NCBI RefSeq assembly: GCF_003711805.1 | Contig: NZ_QXCP01000005.1 | Coordinates: 124,001 to 188,000 of the forward strand | DNA length: 64,000 nt | Direction of reading: 5' to 3' | Source of the DNA: Brachybacterium sp. EE-P12 | Lineage (GTDB): Bacteria > Actinomycetota > Actinomycetes > Actinomycetales > Dermabacteraceae | Shown here: positions 56,010 through 64,000 of the stretch, piece by piece | Layout: each line of letters starts with the position of its first letter | Position numbering within the stretch: the stretch's first letter is position 1 | Notes under the pieces: generated by a model | Database searches by the model: none | Seen by the model: only the letters and a program-made list of their open reading frames with translations | What the model was told of the DNA's origin: nothing | Position numbers and translations under genes: made by a program

Positions 56010-56906
56010 GTGACCGAGGAGTCGATCCCGAGCCCGACCACGGACACCCGAGGCGACGTGGTCATCATCACCGGGCTCGCCGGCGCGGGACGGGAGACGG
56101 CGGCCCACGCCCTCGAGGACATGGGCTGGTACGTCGTCTACAACATCGCGCCGCAGCTGATCGGCACGCTCTACGAGCTGCAGGCCTCGGCCGTGGGCCG
56201 CGCCGCCCGCTTCGCCGTCGTCGTCGATCCCCGCTCGGGCCCGTTCTTCACCGAGCTGGGCGAGGTCGTGGACGAGCTGCGCAAGGCCGATCTGCGGCTG
56301 CGCCTGCTGTTCCTCACCGCCGACGAGTCCACCCTCGTGCGCCGCTTCGACTCGGTGCGCCGCCCCCACCCGCTCCAGGGCGAGGAGGGCGTGCTCGAGG
56401 GGATCCGGCGCGAGCGGGAGATGCTCGCCCGCTACCGCCGCACGGCGGACCTGGTCATCGACACCTCGCCGCTGAACGTGCACGAGCTGACGATGAAGAT
56501 GCGCGCCCTGTTCGGCACGAGCGAGGAGCAGCAGCTCACCATCACCATGCTGTCCTTCGGCTTCAAGTACGGCATCCCGCTCGAGGCCGATCACGTCAGC
56601 GACGTGCGCTTCATCCCCAACCCCTACTGGGTGCCGCAGCTGCGGCCCAAGCGCGGCACCGACGCCGAGGTCGCCGAGTTCGTGCTCGGCGACGCCAACG
56701 CCGCCGAGTTCGTCGAGCGCTACATCGAGATGATCACCCCGGTGCTGCGCGGCTACAGCACCGAGAACAAGCACTTCACGACCCTCGCGATCGGCTGCAC
56801 GGGCGGCAAGCACCGCTCCGTCGCGGTCTCCGAGCGGCTCGGCGACGAGCTGCGCCGGGCCGGCCATGCGGTGAGGATCCGCCATCGGGATCTGGGGCGG
56901 GAATGA
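56010..56906 (+). CDS. rapZ: RapZ/YvcJ family protein with a degenerate P-loop
   Basis: 298 residues from GTG 56010, with CGGAAGGAG upstream. Family proteins are nucleotide-binding; in E. coli RapZ guides RNase E to the sRNA GlmZ, and in Streptomyces/Bacillus relatives sit in the yvcJ-yvcK-whiA operon, as here. N-terminal P-loop reads GLAGAGRETA, with Glu where Ser/Thr should bind Mg-nucleotide, and the usual VDNLP motif reads VYNIAP. The C-terminal domain is intact, including RFIPNPYW and GCTGGKHRSV. Overlaps yvcK by 4 bases. Confidence 0.93.
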   Translation: MTEESIPSPTTDTRGDVVIITGLAGAGRETAAHALEDMGWYVVYNIAPQLIGTLYELQASAVGRAARFAVVVDPRSGPFFTELGEVVDELRKADLRLRLLFLTADESTLVRRFDSVRRPHPLQGEEGVLEGIRREREMLARYRRTADLVIDTSPLNVHELTMKMRALFGTSEEQQLTITMLSFGFKYGIPLEADHVSDVRFIPNPYWVPQLRPKRGTDAEVAEFVLGDANAAEFVERYIEMITPVLRGYSTENKHFTTLAIGCTGGKHRSVAVSERLGDELRRAGHAVRIRHRDLGRE

Positions 56907-58036
56907 ACATCGCCGCGCGCAGCCTGCGCTCCCGTCTCCGCGGCGCCGACCGCTCCGCGAGCGCCCGACGGGGCGGCCGCGGTGCCCCGCAGCGCCCTGT
57001 CCGCGTGGTCGCCCTCGGCGGCGGCCACGGCCTCGCCGCGAATCTGCGCGCGCTGCGCCTGCTGACCGAGGACATCACCGCCGTGGTCACCGTCGCCGAC
57101 AACGGCGGCTCCTCGGGCAGGCTGCGCACCGAGATGCCGGTGCTCCCGCCGGGAGACCTCCGCATGGCGCTCGCGGCGCTGTGCGAGGACTCCGACTGGG
57201 GGTCGATCTGGGGCGACGTGATCCAGCACCGCTTCGCCACGGACGGCGAGCTCGACGGCCACGCGCTCGGGAACCTCCTGATCGTCGCGCTGTGGCAGAT
57301 CCTCGAGGACCCGGTCGAGGGCCTGGACCAGATGGCGGAGCTGCTCGGCGCCCGCGGCCGGGTGCTCCCGATGGCGCTCGACCCCCTGGACATCGAGGCG
57401 CGCGTGGTGGGCGCCGACGGGCAGGCGCGCACCGTCTCCGGCCAGTACCAGGTCGCGACCGCTGAGGGCCGCGTCGAGGACGTGCGCCTGACCCCGCCGC
57501 GTCCCCGCGTCCCCGCCGACGTGCTCGAGGCGATCGGACGGGCCGACTGGGTGATCCTCGGCCCGGGCTCCTGGTACACCTCGGTGCTGCCGCACCTGAT
57601 GATTCCCGAGATCGCCGAGGCGATCGTGAGGAGCCCCGCGCGGCGCGCCATCATCACCAACCTCTCCGTCGGCGCGCAGGAGGCCGAGGGGATGACGAGC
57701 CTGGACATGCTCGAGGTGCTGCTCGCGCAGGCCGGTGACTGCCGCTTCGACGCCCTGGTCGCCGATCCGACCACGCTCGAGGACGCCCTCGATCTCGCCG
57801 AGGCGGCCCGCGCCCGGGGCCTGCGCACCCTGCTGCGGCAGGTCAGCGTGGGCGACGGCACTCCCCGCCACGACCCGGTGCGCCTGGCCGCCGCGTACCG
57901 TGATCTCTTCGACGACGCCTTCGGCGACGTGGAGCCCGGCACCGACCGGGCCGAACCGCGCCTCGGGCGCATGCACCGCACGACGAGGGCCTCGGCCCCC
58001 GGCACGGAGGAGGACGACCATGGCGCTCACGGGTGA
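56903..58036 (+). CDS. yvcK: Gluconeogenesis factor YvcK/CofD-like protein
   Basis: 377 residues. Rossmann-type start [18 protein letters not shown] (about residues 35-52), [23 protein letters not shown] and [14 protein letters not shown], hallmark of the YvcK (CofD-like) family. Binds UDP-sugars in Bacillus and influences cell-wall synthesis and growth on gluconeogenic carbon sources. Overlaps whiA by 17 bases. Basic N-terminal extension of about 30 residues. Confidence 0.94.
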   Translation: MNIAARSLRSRLRGADRSASARRGGRGAPQRPVRVVALGGGHGLAANLRALRLLTEDITAVVTVADNGGSSGRLRTEMPVLPPGDLRMALAALCEDSDWGSIWGDVIQHRFATDGELDGHALGNLLIVALWQILEDPVEGLDQMAELLGARGRVLPMALDPLDIEARVVGADGQARTVSGQYQVATAEGRVEDVRLTPPRPRVPADVLEAIGRADWVILGPGSWYTSVLPHLMIPEIAEAIVRSPARRAIITNLSVGAQEAEGMTSLDMLEVLLAQAGDCRFDALVADPTTLEDALDLAEAARARGLRTLLRQVSVGDGTPRHDPVRLAAAYRDLFDDAFGDVEPGTDRAEPRLGRMHRTTRASAPGTEEDDHGAHG

Positions 58037-59018
58037 GGCGAAGGAGGAGCTCAGCCACCTCGAGGTGACCCGGCCCTCCGCCCGCAAGGCGGAGGCCGCC
58101 GCGATGCTGCGCTTCGCGGGCGGGCTGCACCTGGTCGCGGGGCGGGTCGTGGTCGAGGCGGAGCTGGACTCCGCTGCGGTCGCCCGACGCCTCCACGGGA
58201 TCATCGCCGACATGTACGGGCATCGCGCGGATCTCGCGGTGCTCGCCCCTTCGGGGATCCGTCGCACCACCCGCTATCTCGTCCGGGTGGACCGCGAGGG
58301 CGGGATGCTCGCCCGCCAGACCGGCCTGCTCGATGCGCGCGGCCGTCCCGTGCGGGGCATGCCTCCCTTCGTCGTCGGCGGTGCGCTCGTGGACGCGGAG
58401 GCGGCCTGGCGCGGCGCATTCCTCGCTCGCGGCACGCTCACCGAGCCGGGCCGCTCCTCGGCCCTGGAGCTGTCCTGCCCCGGCCCCGAGGTCGCGCTCG
58501 CGATGGTCGGCGCGGCACGTCGGCTCGGCGTCGCCTCGAAGGCCCGCGAGGCGCGCGGCGCGGATCGCGTGGTGCTGCGCGACGGCGACGCGATCTCCGC
58601 CCTGCTGGGACGGATGGGCGCGCACTCCACCGTGCGCACCTGGGAGCAGCGGCGCACCACCCGCGAGGTCAAGGCCACCGCGCACCGGCTCGCGAACTTC
58701 GACGATGCGAACCTGCGCCGCTCCGCGCGGGCGGCGGTGGCGGCCGGCCAGCGCGTCCAGCGGGCGCTGGAGATCCTCGGCGACGAGGTGCCCGAGCACC
58801 TGCAGGCCGCCGGCCGGCTCCGTCTCGACCATCGGCAGGCGAGCCTCGAGGAGCTCGGCCGCCTGGCTGATCCTCCGCTGACCAAGGACGCCGTGGCCGG
58901 TCGGATCCGGCGTCTGCTCGCCACGGCGGACAAGCGCGCGGAGGAGCTCGGGATCCCCGGGACCGACCACGGAGTGGACGAGGACCGAATGCCCGCCTCG
59001 CCGGATCCCGGACGTTGA
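58020..59018 (+). CDS. whiA: DNA-binding protein WhiA
   Basis: 332 residues from ATG 58020, starting [13 protein letters not shown] as in the family. N-terminal LAGLIDADG-like fold (with [28 protein letters not shown], about residues 118-145 in two parts) and a C-terminal helix-turn-helix DNA-binding domain ([21 protein letters not shown], then [22 protein letters not shown]). Sporulation regulator in Streptomyces and a conserved nucleoid/division-linked protein elsewhere. SD GGAGGA. Followed by the gap promoter. Confidence 0.96.
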   Translation: MALTGEAKEELSHLEVTRPSARKAEAAAMLRFAGGLHLVAGRVVVEAELDSAAVARRLHGIIADMYGHRADLAVLAPSGIRRTTRYLVRVDREGGMLARQTGLLDARGRPVRGMPPFVVGGALVDAEAAWRGAFLARGTLTEPGRSSALELSCPGPEVALAMVGAARRLGVASKAREARGADRVVLRDGDAISALLGRMGAHSTVRTWEQRRTTREVKATAHRLANFDDANLRRSARAAVAAGQRVQRALEILGDEVPEHLQAAGRLRLDHRQASLEELGRLADPPLTKDAVAGRIRRLLATADKRAEELGIPGTDHGVDEDRMPASPDPGR

Positions 59019-59024
59019 TAAGAT
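59019..59024 (+). promoter_or_regulatory. Putative -10 box (TAAGAT) of gap
   Basis: TGATAAGAT, directly behind the whiA stop, contains an extended TGN plus TAAGAT, the best -10 match in the window. It would give gap a leader of about 100 bases. A -35 is not obvious. Confidence 0.55.
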
Positions 59025-59121
59025 CATCACGGTCGTCGGTCACACGCCGGCGTCGCCCGAGCGTACGAGGGCGTGCGCGCCATGACAGTACTCGAACGTC
59101 GCAGAGCCCCTGTGACACTAG

Positions 59122-60135
<1,014 letters not shown>

Positions 60136-60171
60136 TCCTGCCGTCGTCCTGCTGACGAGCTGGACATCCCC

Positions 60172-60218
60172 GGAGCCCGCCGGTCGCCACCCCGAGGGGT
60201 CGGCGTCCGGCGGGCTCC
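60172..60218 (+). terminator. Hairpin between gap and pgk
   Basis: Perfect 12-bp stem GGAGCCCGCCGG/CCGGCGGGCTCC with a smaller ACCCC/GGGGT hairpin in the loop. It may terminate or reduce transcription, letting gap be expressed above pgk-tpiA; 64 bases remain before pgk. Confidence 0.55.
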
Positions 60219-60282
60219 GCTCGTCCCCCGTCCCGTCGGTCCGCCTCGGCGCCCGGCGGTCGAACCCCGAAGGAGCACCACA

Positions 60283-61485
60283 GTGCTGAAGACCATCGAT
60301 TCGCTCGGAGAGCTGCGCGGCAGGCGCGTGCTGGTCCGCGCCGATCTCAACGTGCCGCTGGACGGCACCACGATCACCGACGACGGCCGCATCCGCGCCG
60401 CCCTGCCCACCCTCACCCGCCTCGTCGAGGCCGGTGCCCGGGTCGCGGTGATCTCCCACCTCGGCCGCCCCAAGGGCGCGCCGGAGGAGAAGTACTCGCT
60501 GCGTCCCGTGGTCGGCCGCCTCGGCGAGCTGCTCGGCCAGGACGTCGCCTTCGCGACCGACACCGTCGGCGCCTCCGCGCAGGAGACCGTCGCCGCGCTC
60601 GACGACGGCGAGGTCGCCGTGCTCGAGAACCTGCGGTTCAACGCGGGGGAGACCGCGAAGACCGACGAGGAGCGGCTCGCCTTCGCCCGCGAGCTCGCCG
60701 CCCTCGGCGACGCCTTCGTCTCCGACGGCTTCGGCGTGGTCCACCGCAAGCAGGCCTCGGTCTACGAGCTCGCGACCCTGCTGCCCGCCGCGGCGGGCGA
60801 GCTGGTGCTGCGCGAGGTCGAGGCTCTCCGCAAGGTGACCGACACCCCGGAGCGGCCCTTCGTGGTCGTGCTCGGCGGGGCGAAGATCGCCGACAAGCTC
60901 GGCGTGATCGACGCGCTGCTGGGCCGGGCCGACCGCATCCTCATCGGCGGCGGCATGGCCTACACCTTCCAGAAGGCGCTCGGCCACGAGGTCGGCAGGT
61001 CCCTGCTGGACGAGTCGAAGATCGAGGTGGTGCGGGAGTACATGGAGCGTGCGAAGGCGAACGGCGTCGAGCTGGTGCTCCCCGTCGACACCGTCGTGGC
61101 CCCCGAGTTCTCCGCCGACGCGCCGACCTCCGTCGTGGGCGTCGACGGGATCCCCGCGGATCAGGAGGGCATGGACATCGGCCCTGAGACCGCGAAGCTC
61201 TTCGGCGAGAAGATCGCCGACGCGGCGACCGTGTTCTGGAACGGCCCGATGGGCGTGTTCGAGTTCCCGGCCTTCGCCGCGGGCACGAAGTCCGTGGCCG
61301 AGAAGCTGGGCGCGGCCTCCGGCTACACCGTGGTCGGCGGCGGCGATTCCGCCGCGGCCGTCCGCATCCTGGGGGTCGACGAGGCCCTCTTCTCCCATAT
61401 CTCCACCGGCGGCGGGGCCAGCCTCGAGCTCATCGAGGGCAAGGACCTGCCCGGACTCTCCATCCTCGAGGAGGATCAGAAGTGA
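60283..61485 (+). CDS. pgk: Phosphoglycerate kinase Pgk
   Basis: 400 residues from GTG 60283, after GAAGGAG. Substrate motifs [21 protein letters not shown] and LRFNAGET in the N-lobe; nucleotide-site [20 protein letters not shown] and [10 protein letters not shown] in the C-lobe. The late catalytic [10 protein letters not shown] is intact. Overlaps tpiA by 4 bases, so the two are translated together. Confidence 0.98.
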   Translation: MLKTIDSLGELRGRRVLVRADLNVPLDGTTITDDGRIRAALPTLTRLVEAGARVAVISHLGRPKGAPEEKYSLRPVVGRLGELLGQDVAFATDTVGASAQETVAALDDGEVAVLENLRFNAGETAKTDEERLAFARELAALGDAFVSDGFGVVHRKQASVYELATLLPAAAGELVLREVEALRKVTDTPERPFVVVLGGAKIADKLGVIDALLGRADRILIGGGMAYTFQKALGHEVGRSLLDESKIEVVREYMERAKANGVELVLPVDTVVAPEFSADAPTSVVGVDGIPADQEGMDIGPETAKLFGEKIADAATVFWNGPMGVFEFPAFAAGTKSVAEKLGAASGYTVVGGGDSAAAVRILGVDEALFSHISTGGGASLELIEGKDLPGLSILEEDQK

Positions 61486-62255
61486 CCACCCGCACCCCGC
61501 TCATGGCGGGCAACTGGAAGATGAACCTCGACTGGAAGCAGGGCCTGGCCCTGGTCGAGGAGCTCGGCGAGCAGCTGCAGGGCGTCGACGCCGGCAAGGT
61601 CGAGACTGTGGTGCTGCCGCCCTTCGTGGACCTGCGCACCGTGCAGGTCGCGGTGGACGCCGGCAAGCTCCCGATCGCCTACGGCGCGCAGGACATCTCC
61701 GCGCACGAGTCCGGTGCCTACACGGGCGAGGTCTCCGGGGCGATGCTGTCGGCGCTGGGCTGCACCTACGCGGCGGTCGGCCACTCGGAGCGCCGCCAGT
61801 ACCACGGCGAGACCGAGCAGGTCACGAACGCCAAGGTGAAGGCCGCCTTCGCCGCGGGCCTGGTGCCGATCCTGTGCGTCGGCGAGCCGCTCGAGGAGCG
61901 CAAGGCCGGCAAGCACGTCGAGTACACCCTCGCGCAGCTCGAGGGCGGCATCGAGGGCATCAGCGCCGAGCAGGCCGCGAAGATCGTCATCGCCTACGAG
62001 CCCGTCTGGGCGATCGGCACGGGAGAGGTCGCGACCCCGGACGACGCCCAGGAGGTGTGCGCTGCGATCCGCGAGGCGCTGCGGGCGATGCACGGCGACG
62101 CCGTGGCCGACGCGGTCCGCGTCCTGTACGGCGGCAGCGTGAAGTCCTCCAACGTGGGCGAGCTCATGCAGCGCGCCGACGTCGACGGCGCACTCGTCGG
62201 CGGGGCGTCGCTCAAGGCCGAGGAGTTCGCCAAGATCGCGGGTTTCCAGGGCTGA
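61482..62255 (+). CDS. tpiA: Triosephosphate isomerase TpiA
   Basis: 257 residues from GTG 61482. Catalytic Lys in MAGNWKMN (about residues 7-14), catalytic His in [12 protein letters not shown], catalytic Glu in [12 protein letters not shown] and the phosphate loop YGGSVKSSN. Standard length. Closes the gap-pgk-tpiA glycolytic run and is followed by a terminator. Confidence 0.98.
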   Translation: MTTRTPLMAGNWKMNLDWKQGLALVEELGEQLQGVDAGKVETVVLPPFVDLRTVQVAVDAGKLPIAYGAQDISAHESGAYTGEVSGAMLSALGCTYAAVGHSERRQYHGETEQVTNAKVKAAFAAGLVPILCVGEPLEERKAGKHVEYTLAQLEGGIEGISAEQAAKIVIAYEPVWAIGTGEVATPDDAQEVCAAIREALRAMHGDAVADAVRVLYGGSVKSSNVGELMQRADVDGALVGGASLKAEEFAKIAGFQG

Positions 62256-62267
62256 TCTCGGCACTGT

Positions 62268-62297
62268 CCCGGACGGCCGGTCGAACGGCCGTCCGGG
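62268..62297 (+). terminator. Terminator after tpiA
   Basis: Perfect 12-bp stem CCCGGACGGCCG/CGGCCGTCCGGG with a 6-base loop, 12 bases after the tpiA stop. Confidence 0.75.
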
Positions 62298-62374
62298 AGC
62301 GCGGAGCCCGGCGAGCCCGGGCGACGTGCTGAGAGGCACGCGGGCCGGATCCTTCCGGGGCCCGGCCCGTGCCG

Positions 62375-62380
62375 TATGCT
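62375..62380 (+). promoter_or_regulatory. Putative -10 box (TATGCT) of secG
   Basis: TATGCT 39 bases before the secG GTG, after the tpiA terminator. The leader would include the GGAAGGG ribosome site. Confidence 0.45.
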
Positions 62381-62419
62381 TGACCGGTCCGTCCGACTCC
62401 GTGGAAGGGTGACCCCCGC

Positions 62420-62668
62420 GTGGATCTGTCCCTGGTGAAGCTCGTCCTCCAGATCCTGCTGGCCGTGCTCGGCCTGCTCACGATCATGCTCGTGCTCCTG
62501 CACAAGGGGCGCGGCGGCGGCCTGTCGGACATGTTCGGCGGCGGCGTGTCCTCCTCCGCGAGCGCGTCGGGCGTCGCCGAGCGCAACCTCAACCGTCTCA
62601 CCGTGACGATCGCGGTGGCCTGGGGGCTGAGCGCCGTCGGCCTCGGCATCGTCGAGAAGTTCCTCTGA
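62420..62668 (+). CDS. secG: Preprotein translocase subunit SecG
   Basis: 82-residue subunit of the SecYEG channel. Two membrane helices (about residues 5-27 and 60-77) separated by a Gly-rich loop with the SecG hallmark HKGRGGGLSDMFGGG. GTG start with GGAAGGG 9 bases upstream. Follows tpiA as in most actinobacteria. Confidence 0.96.
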   Translation: MDLSLVKLVLQILLAVLGLLTIMLVLLHKGRGGGLSDMFGGGVSSSASASGVAERNLNRLTVTIAVAWGLSAVGLGIVEKFL

Positions 62669-62713
62669 GCGGCAGGGCGGCCGTCGGCTGACGGCTCCGC
62701 CCCGCCGCACGGC

Positions 62714-62749
62714 GAACGGGCCGGTCACCTCACGGTGACCGGCCCGTTC
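62714..62749. terminator. Terminator after secG
   Basis: Perfect 16-bp stem (62714-62729 with 62734-62749) and a 4-base loop, 45 bases after secG, in the region between convergent secG and the opcA-pgl frame. Confidence 0.8.
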
Positions 62750-62839
62750 CGCATGCCGGGGCCTCGCGAGGGCCGCGCTTCCCGCCGCGCTCGGGCGCGA
62801 CCGGGTTCCTCACACGGTGCCACGGCCCGGTCAGCGGCG

Positions 62840-62917
62840 GTTACCCGAAGGTATCCAGTGTGGGGTGTCGGTATGGCGCAGAATTCCGACACGCCACACT
62901 GGATACCCAGGAGTAAC
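62840..62917. repeat. Long imperfect hairpin (inverted repeat) between secG and pgl
   Basis: Two 22-base arms, 62850-62871 and 62886-62907, pair at 21 of 22 positions around a 14-base loop; beyond a 5x5 internal loop a further 5-bp stem GTTAC/GTAAC extends the structure to 62840-62917. Arms contain ATCCAGTGTGG and CCGACAC and are less GC-rich than the flanks. It is not needed as a terminator because a 16-bp one precedes it. Could be a REP-like or miniature-transposon-derived repeat, or a structured RNA. The rest of 62750-62839 shows nothing recognisable. Confidence 0.8.
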
Positions 62918-62930
62918 ACCGATGACAGCG

Positions 62931-62990
62931 GGGCGGCCGGCGGCTCAAGGGGCGGGCGGCCGGCGGCTCAAGGGGCGGGCGGCCGGGGCC
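62931..62990. repeat. Short tandem repeat (about 23-base unit) beside pgl
   Basis: About 2.6 copies of a unit close to GGCGGGCGGCCGGCGGCTCAAGG run up to 10 bases before the end of the pgl frame. The core CAGCGGGGCGGCCGGCGG also occurs in the last codons of pgl (63006-63025), so the array probably arose by slippage from the pgl 3' end. Confidence 0.65.
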
Positions 62991-63000
62991 TCGGTGTCGC

Positions 63001-64000
63001 TCAGCCAGCGGGGCGGCCGGCGGCGGCCTCGTCGAGCACCCAGATGGTGGACTCCAGGCCCCGCACGGCGGAGGCGGGCACTGCCCACGGGTCCACGGCG
63101 GCGTGCGCGTCGCGCACGGCCTCGGCCTTCTCGGCCCCGGCCACGAGCAGCGCCACATGGCGCGAGGAGTTCAACACCGGCCAGGTCAGCGAGATCCGCT
63201 CCGACGGCGGCTTCGGCGAGCCGGTCACCGCGACGGCGCTGGCGAGCACGTTCTCCTGCCCGGGGTGCTGCGGGAACAGCGAGGCGATGTGGCCGTCCGG
63301 CCCCATCCCCAGCAGCAGCACGTCGAAGAACGCCTGTCCGCGGGTGCGGAAGGGCTCGTCGCCGCCCATCTGGTCCAGCTGCTGGCCGTACCAGGCCGCG
63401 GCGTCCTCGAGGGACATGCCGTCGGCGGGGGAGGGCATGATGTGGACGTTCCGCGCCGGGAGCCCGTCCTGCTCGCGCAGCACGTCCAGGAGGCTCTTGC
63501 GCACGCCCACCTCGTTGCGCTCGCTGGAGTCGGGGTCGACGAAGCGCTCGTCGCCCCACCACAGGTGCAGTCGGGTCATGTCGACCCCCGCGGCGCGCAG
63601 CGCGGCGGGCAGCGCCGCCGCGGTGAGGGTGCCGACGGTGCCGCCGGTGAGCACCAGGTGAGCCTGCGGCCGGGACTCGAGCGCCTCGGCGAGCTGCTCC
63701 GCGGCGGCGGAGGCGGCGGTCGCGGCGACCGCGTCCGCGTCGGCGACCACGACGTCCTGCGGGGCGGGCTTGCCGCTCGCGAAGGTCGCGGGGTCGTCGA
63801 TGCCGGAGAAGGCGGCGCCGAGCACCTCGCCGTAGACCTCGTCGGGGTCCAGGCGGCGCAGCTCCTCGGTGACGAGCTCCGCGAGGGTGCGGCGCGGCAT
63901 CGTCACGTGCTGACCCTGGTCGTCCCCGGGCAGCCTCATGATGATCGAGTCGTCGCTGACGCGGCTGAGCTCGATCGTGCCGTCCTCGCGCACCAGGCGC
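63001..64000 (-). CDS. pgl: OpcA C-terminus joined in frame to 6-phosphogluconolactonase (runs off the edge)
   Basis: One open frame on the minus strand from the right edge to the TGA at 63001. The first about 60 codons read like the end of OpcA, the glucose-6-phosphate dehydrogenase assembly protein (GTIELSRV, then PRRTLAELVTEELRRLDPDE). About 25 residues later PGL begins (VVVADADAVAATA), with the motifs LVLTGGTVGTL, LHLWWGDERFV and GMGPDGHIASLFPQHPG. No stop and no ATG separates the two parts; GTG codons near 63825 and 63750 are the only internal starts, without a good ribosome site. PGL hydrolyses 6-phosphogluconolactone in the oxidative pentose phosphate pathway. Normally opcA and pgl are adjacent separate genes; here they may be fused, or a small indel may have removed the stop. 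Confidence 0.85.
   Translation of the reverse strand, partial: RLVREDGTIELSRVSDDSIIMRLPGDDQGQHVTMPRRTLAELVTEELRRLDPDEVYGEVLGAAFSGIDDPATFASGKPAPQDVVVADADAVAATAASAAAEQLAEALESRPQAHLVLTGGTVGTLTAAALPAALRAAGVDMTRLHLWWGDERFVDPDSSERNEVGVRKSLLDVLREQDGLPARNVHIMPSPADGMSLEDAAAWYGQQLDQMGGDEPFRTRGQAFFDVLLLGMGPDGHIASLFPQHPGQENVLASAVAVTGSPKPPSERISLTWPVLNSSRHVALLVAGAEKAEAVRDAHAAVDPWAVPASAVRGLESTIWVLDEAAAGRPAG

Noticed and set aside
62850-62907. Possibility that the hairpin is a CRISPR repeat or an attachment site
   Set aside because: Only one unit is present with no spacers, no cas genes nearby, and no integrase or tRNA fragment beside it.
62735-63661. Plus-strand frame covering the hairpin and pgl antisense
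   Set aside because: Low-complexity Ser/Thr/Arg composition; the PGL motifs are on the other strand.

Overview
The window is a single contiguous stretch of very GC-rich chromosome (by eye well above 70% G+C) from a Gram-positive actinobacterium. The gene set (mIHF, WhiA, RpoZ, PdtaR-type ANTAR regulator, actinobacterial Trp-operon membrane protein, OpcA) and the gene order point to the order Micrococcales; a Brachybacterium/Dermabacteraceae-like genome is my best guess, but that is recognition, not a computed placement. Almost everything is housekeeping core genome, densely packed, with many 4-base ATGA/GTGA stop-start overlaps.

Layout. (1) 1-9520: tail of nusB, then the de novo pyrimidine operon pyrR-pyrB-pyrC-(PH-like membrane protein)-carA-carB-pyrF, headed by a leader hairpin that matches the PyrR-binding consensus and covers the pyrR ribosome binding site. 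(2) 9650-13534: mihF-gmk-rpoZ-coaBC-metK. (3) 13531-21160: hisI and the tryptophan genes trpE, trpC, trpB, trpA with three small membrane proteins embedded, ending with lgt. (4) 21221-28756: gltB-gltD (glutamate synthase) and pyk, followed by a strong terminator and a convergent tRNA-Leu(CAA). (5) 29038-36177: ANTAR response regulator, an orphan branched-chain-type substrate-binding lipoprotein, a PaaI-type thioesterase, polA and rpsA. (6) 36280-41961: HAD phosphatase, a secreted protein, and the shikimate operon aroC-aroK-aroB-aroD. (7) 41972-45791: TRIC-type channel, coaE, uvrB. (8) 45796-48672 is the one accessory patch: a Nudix protein, the remains of a hipB-hipA toxin-antitoxin pair, a pyrimidine-dimer glycosylase-like protein, an unknown membrane protein and a P-loop kinase. 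(9) 48647-59018: a second family-A DNA polymerase and an MBL hydrolase divergent from uvrA with a LexA box between them, then uvrC-rapZ-yvcK-whiA. (10) 59131-64000: gap-pgk-tpiA-secG, an intergenic region with a large hairpin and short tandem repeats, and, on the opposite strand, an open frame that joins the end of OpcA to 6-phosphogluconolactonase.

Functional themes are nucleotide, tryptophan, glutamate and aromatic amino-acid biosynthesis, central glycolysis, and nucleotide excision repair (uvrA, uvrB, uvrC, with two DNA polymerases I-like and a dimer glycosylase-like gene nearby). Many promoters seem to give leaderless or near-leaderless mRNAs: a TANNNT-type -10 box sits 6-7 bases before the start codon of several genes.

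I did not find a clearly new multi-gene system. The observations most worth a second look are the divergent LexA-controlled promoter pair of uvrA and the MBL/DNA polymerase operon, the OpcA-PGL in-frame fusion, the degenerate P-loop of RapZ, the long hairpin repeat between secG and pgl, the PyrR RNA switch, and the decayed hipBA locus. All functional calls are from reading the translated sequence; no database search was possible.
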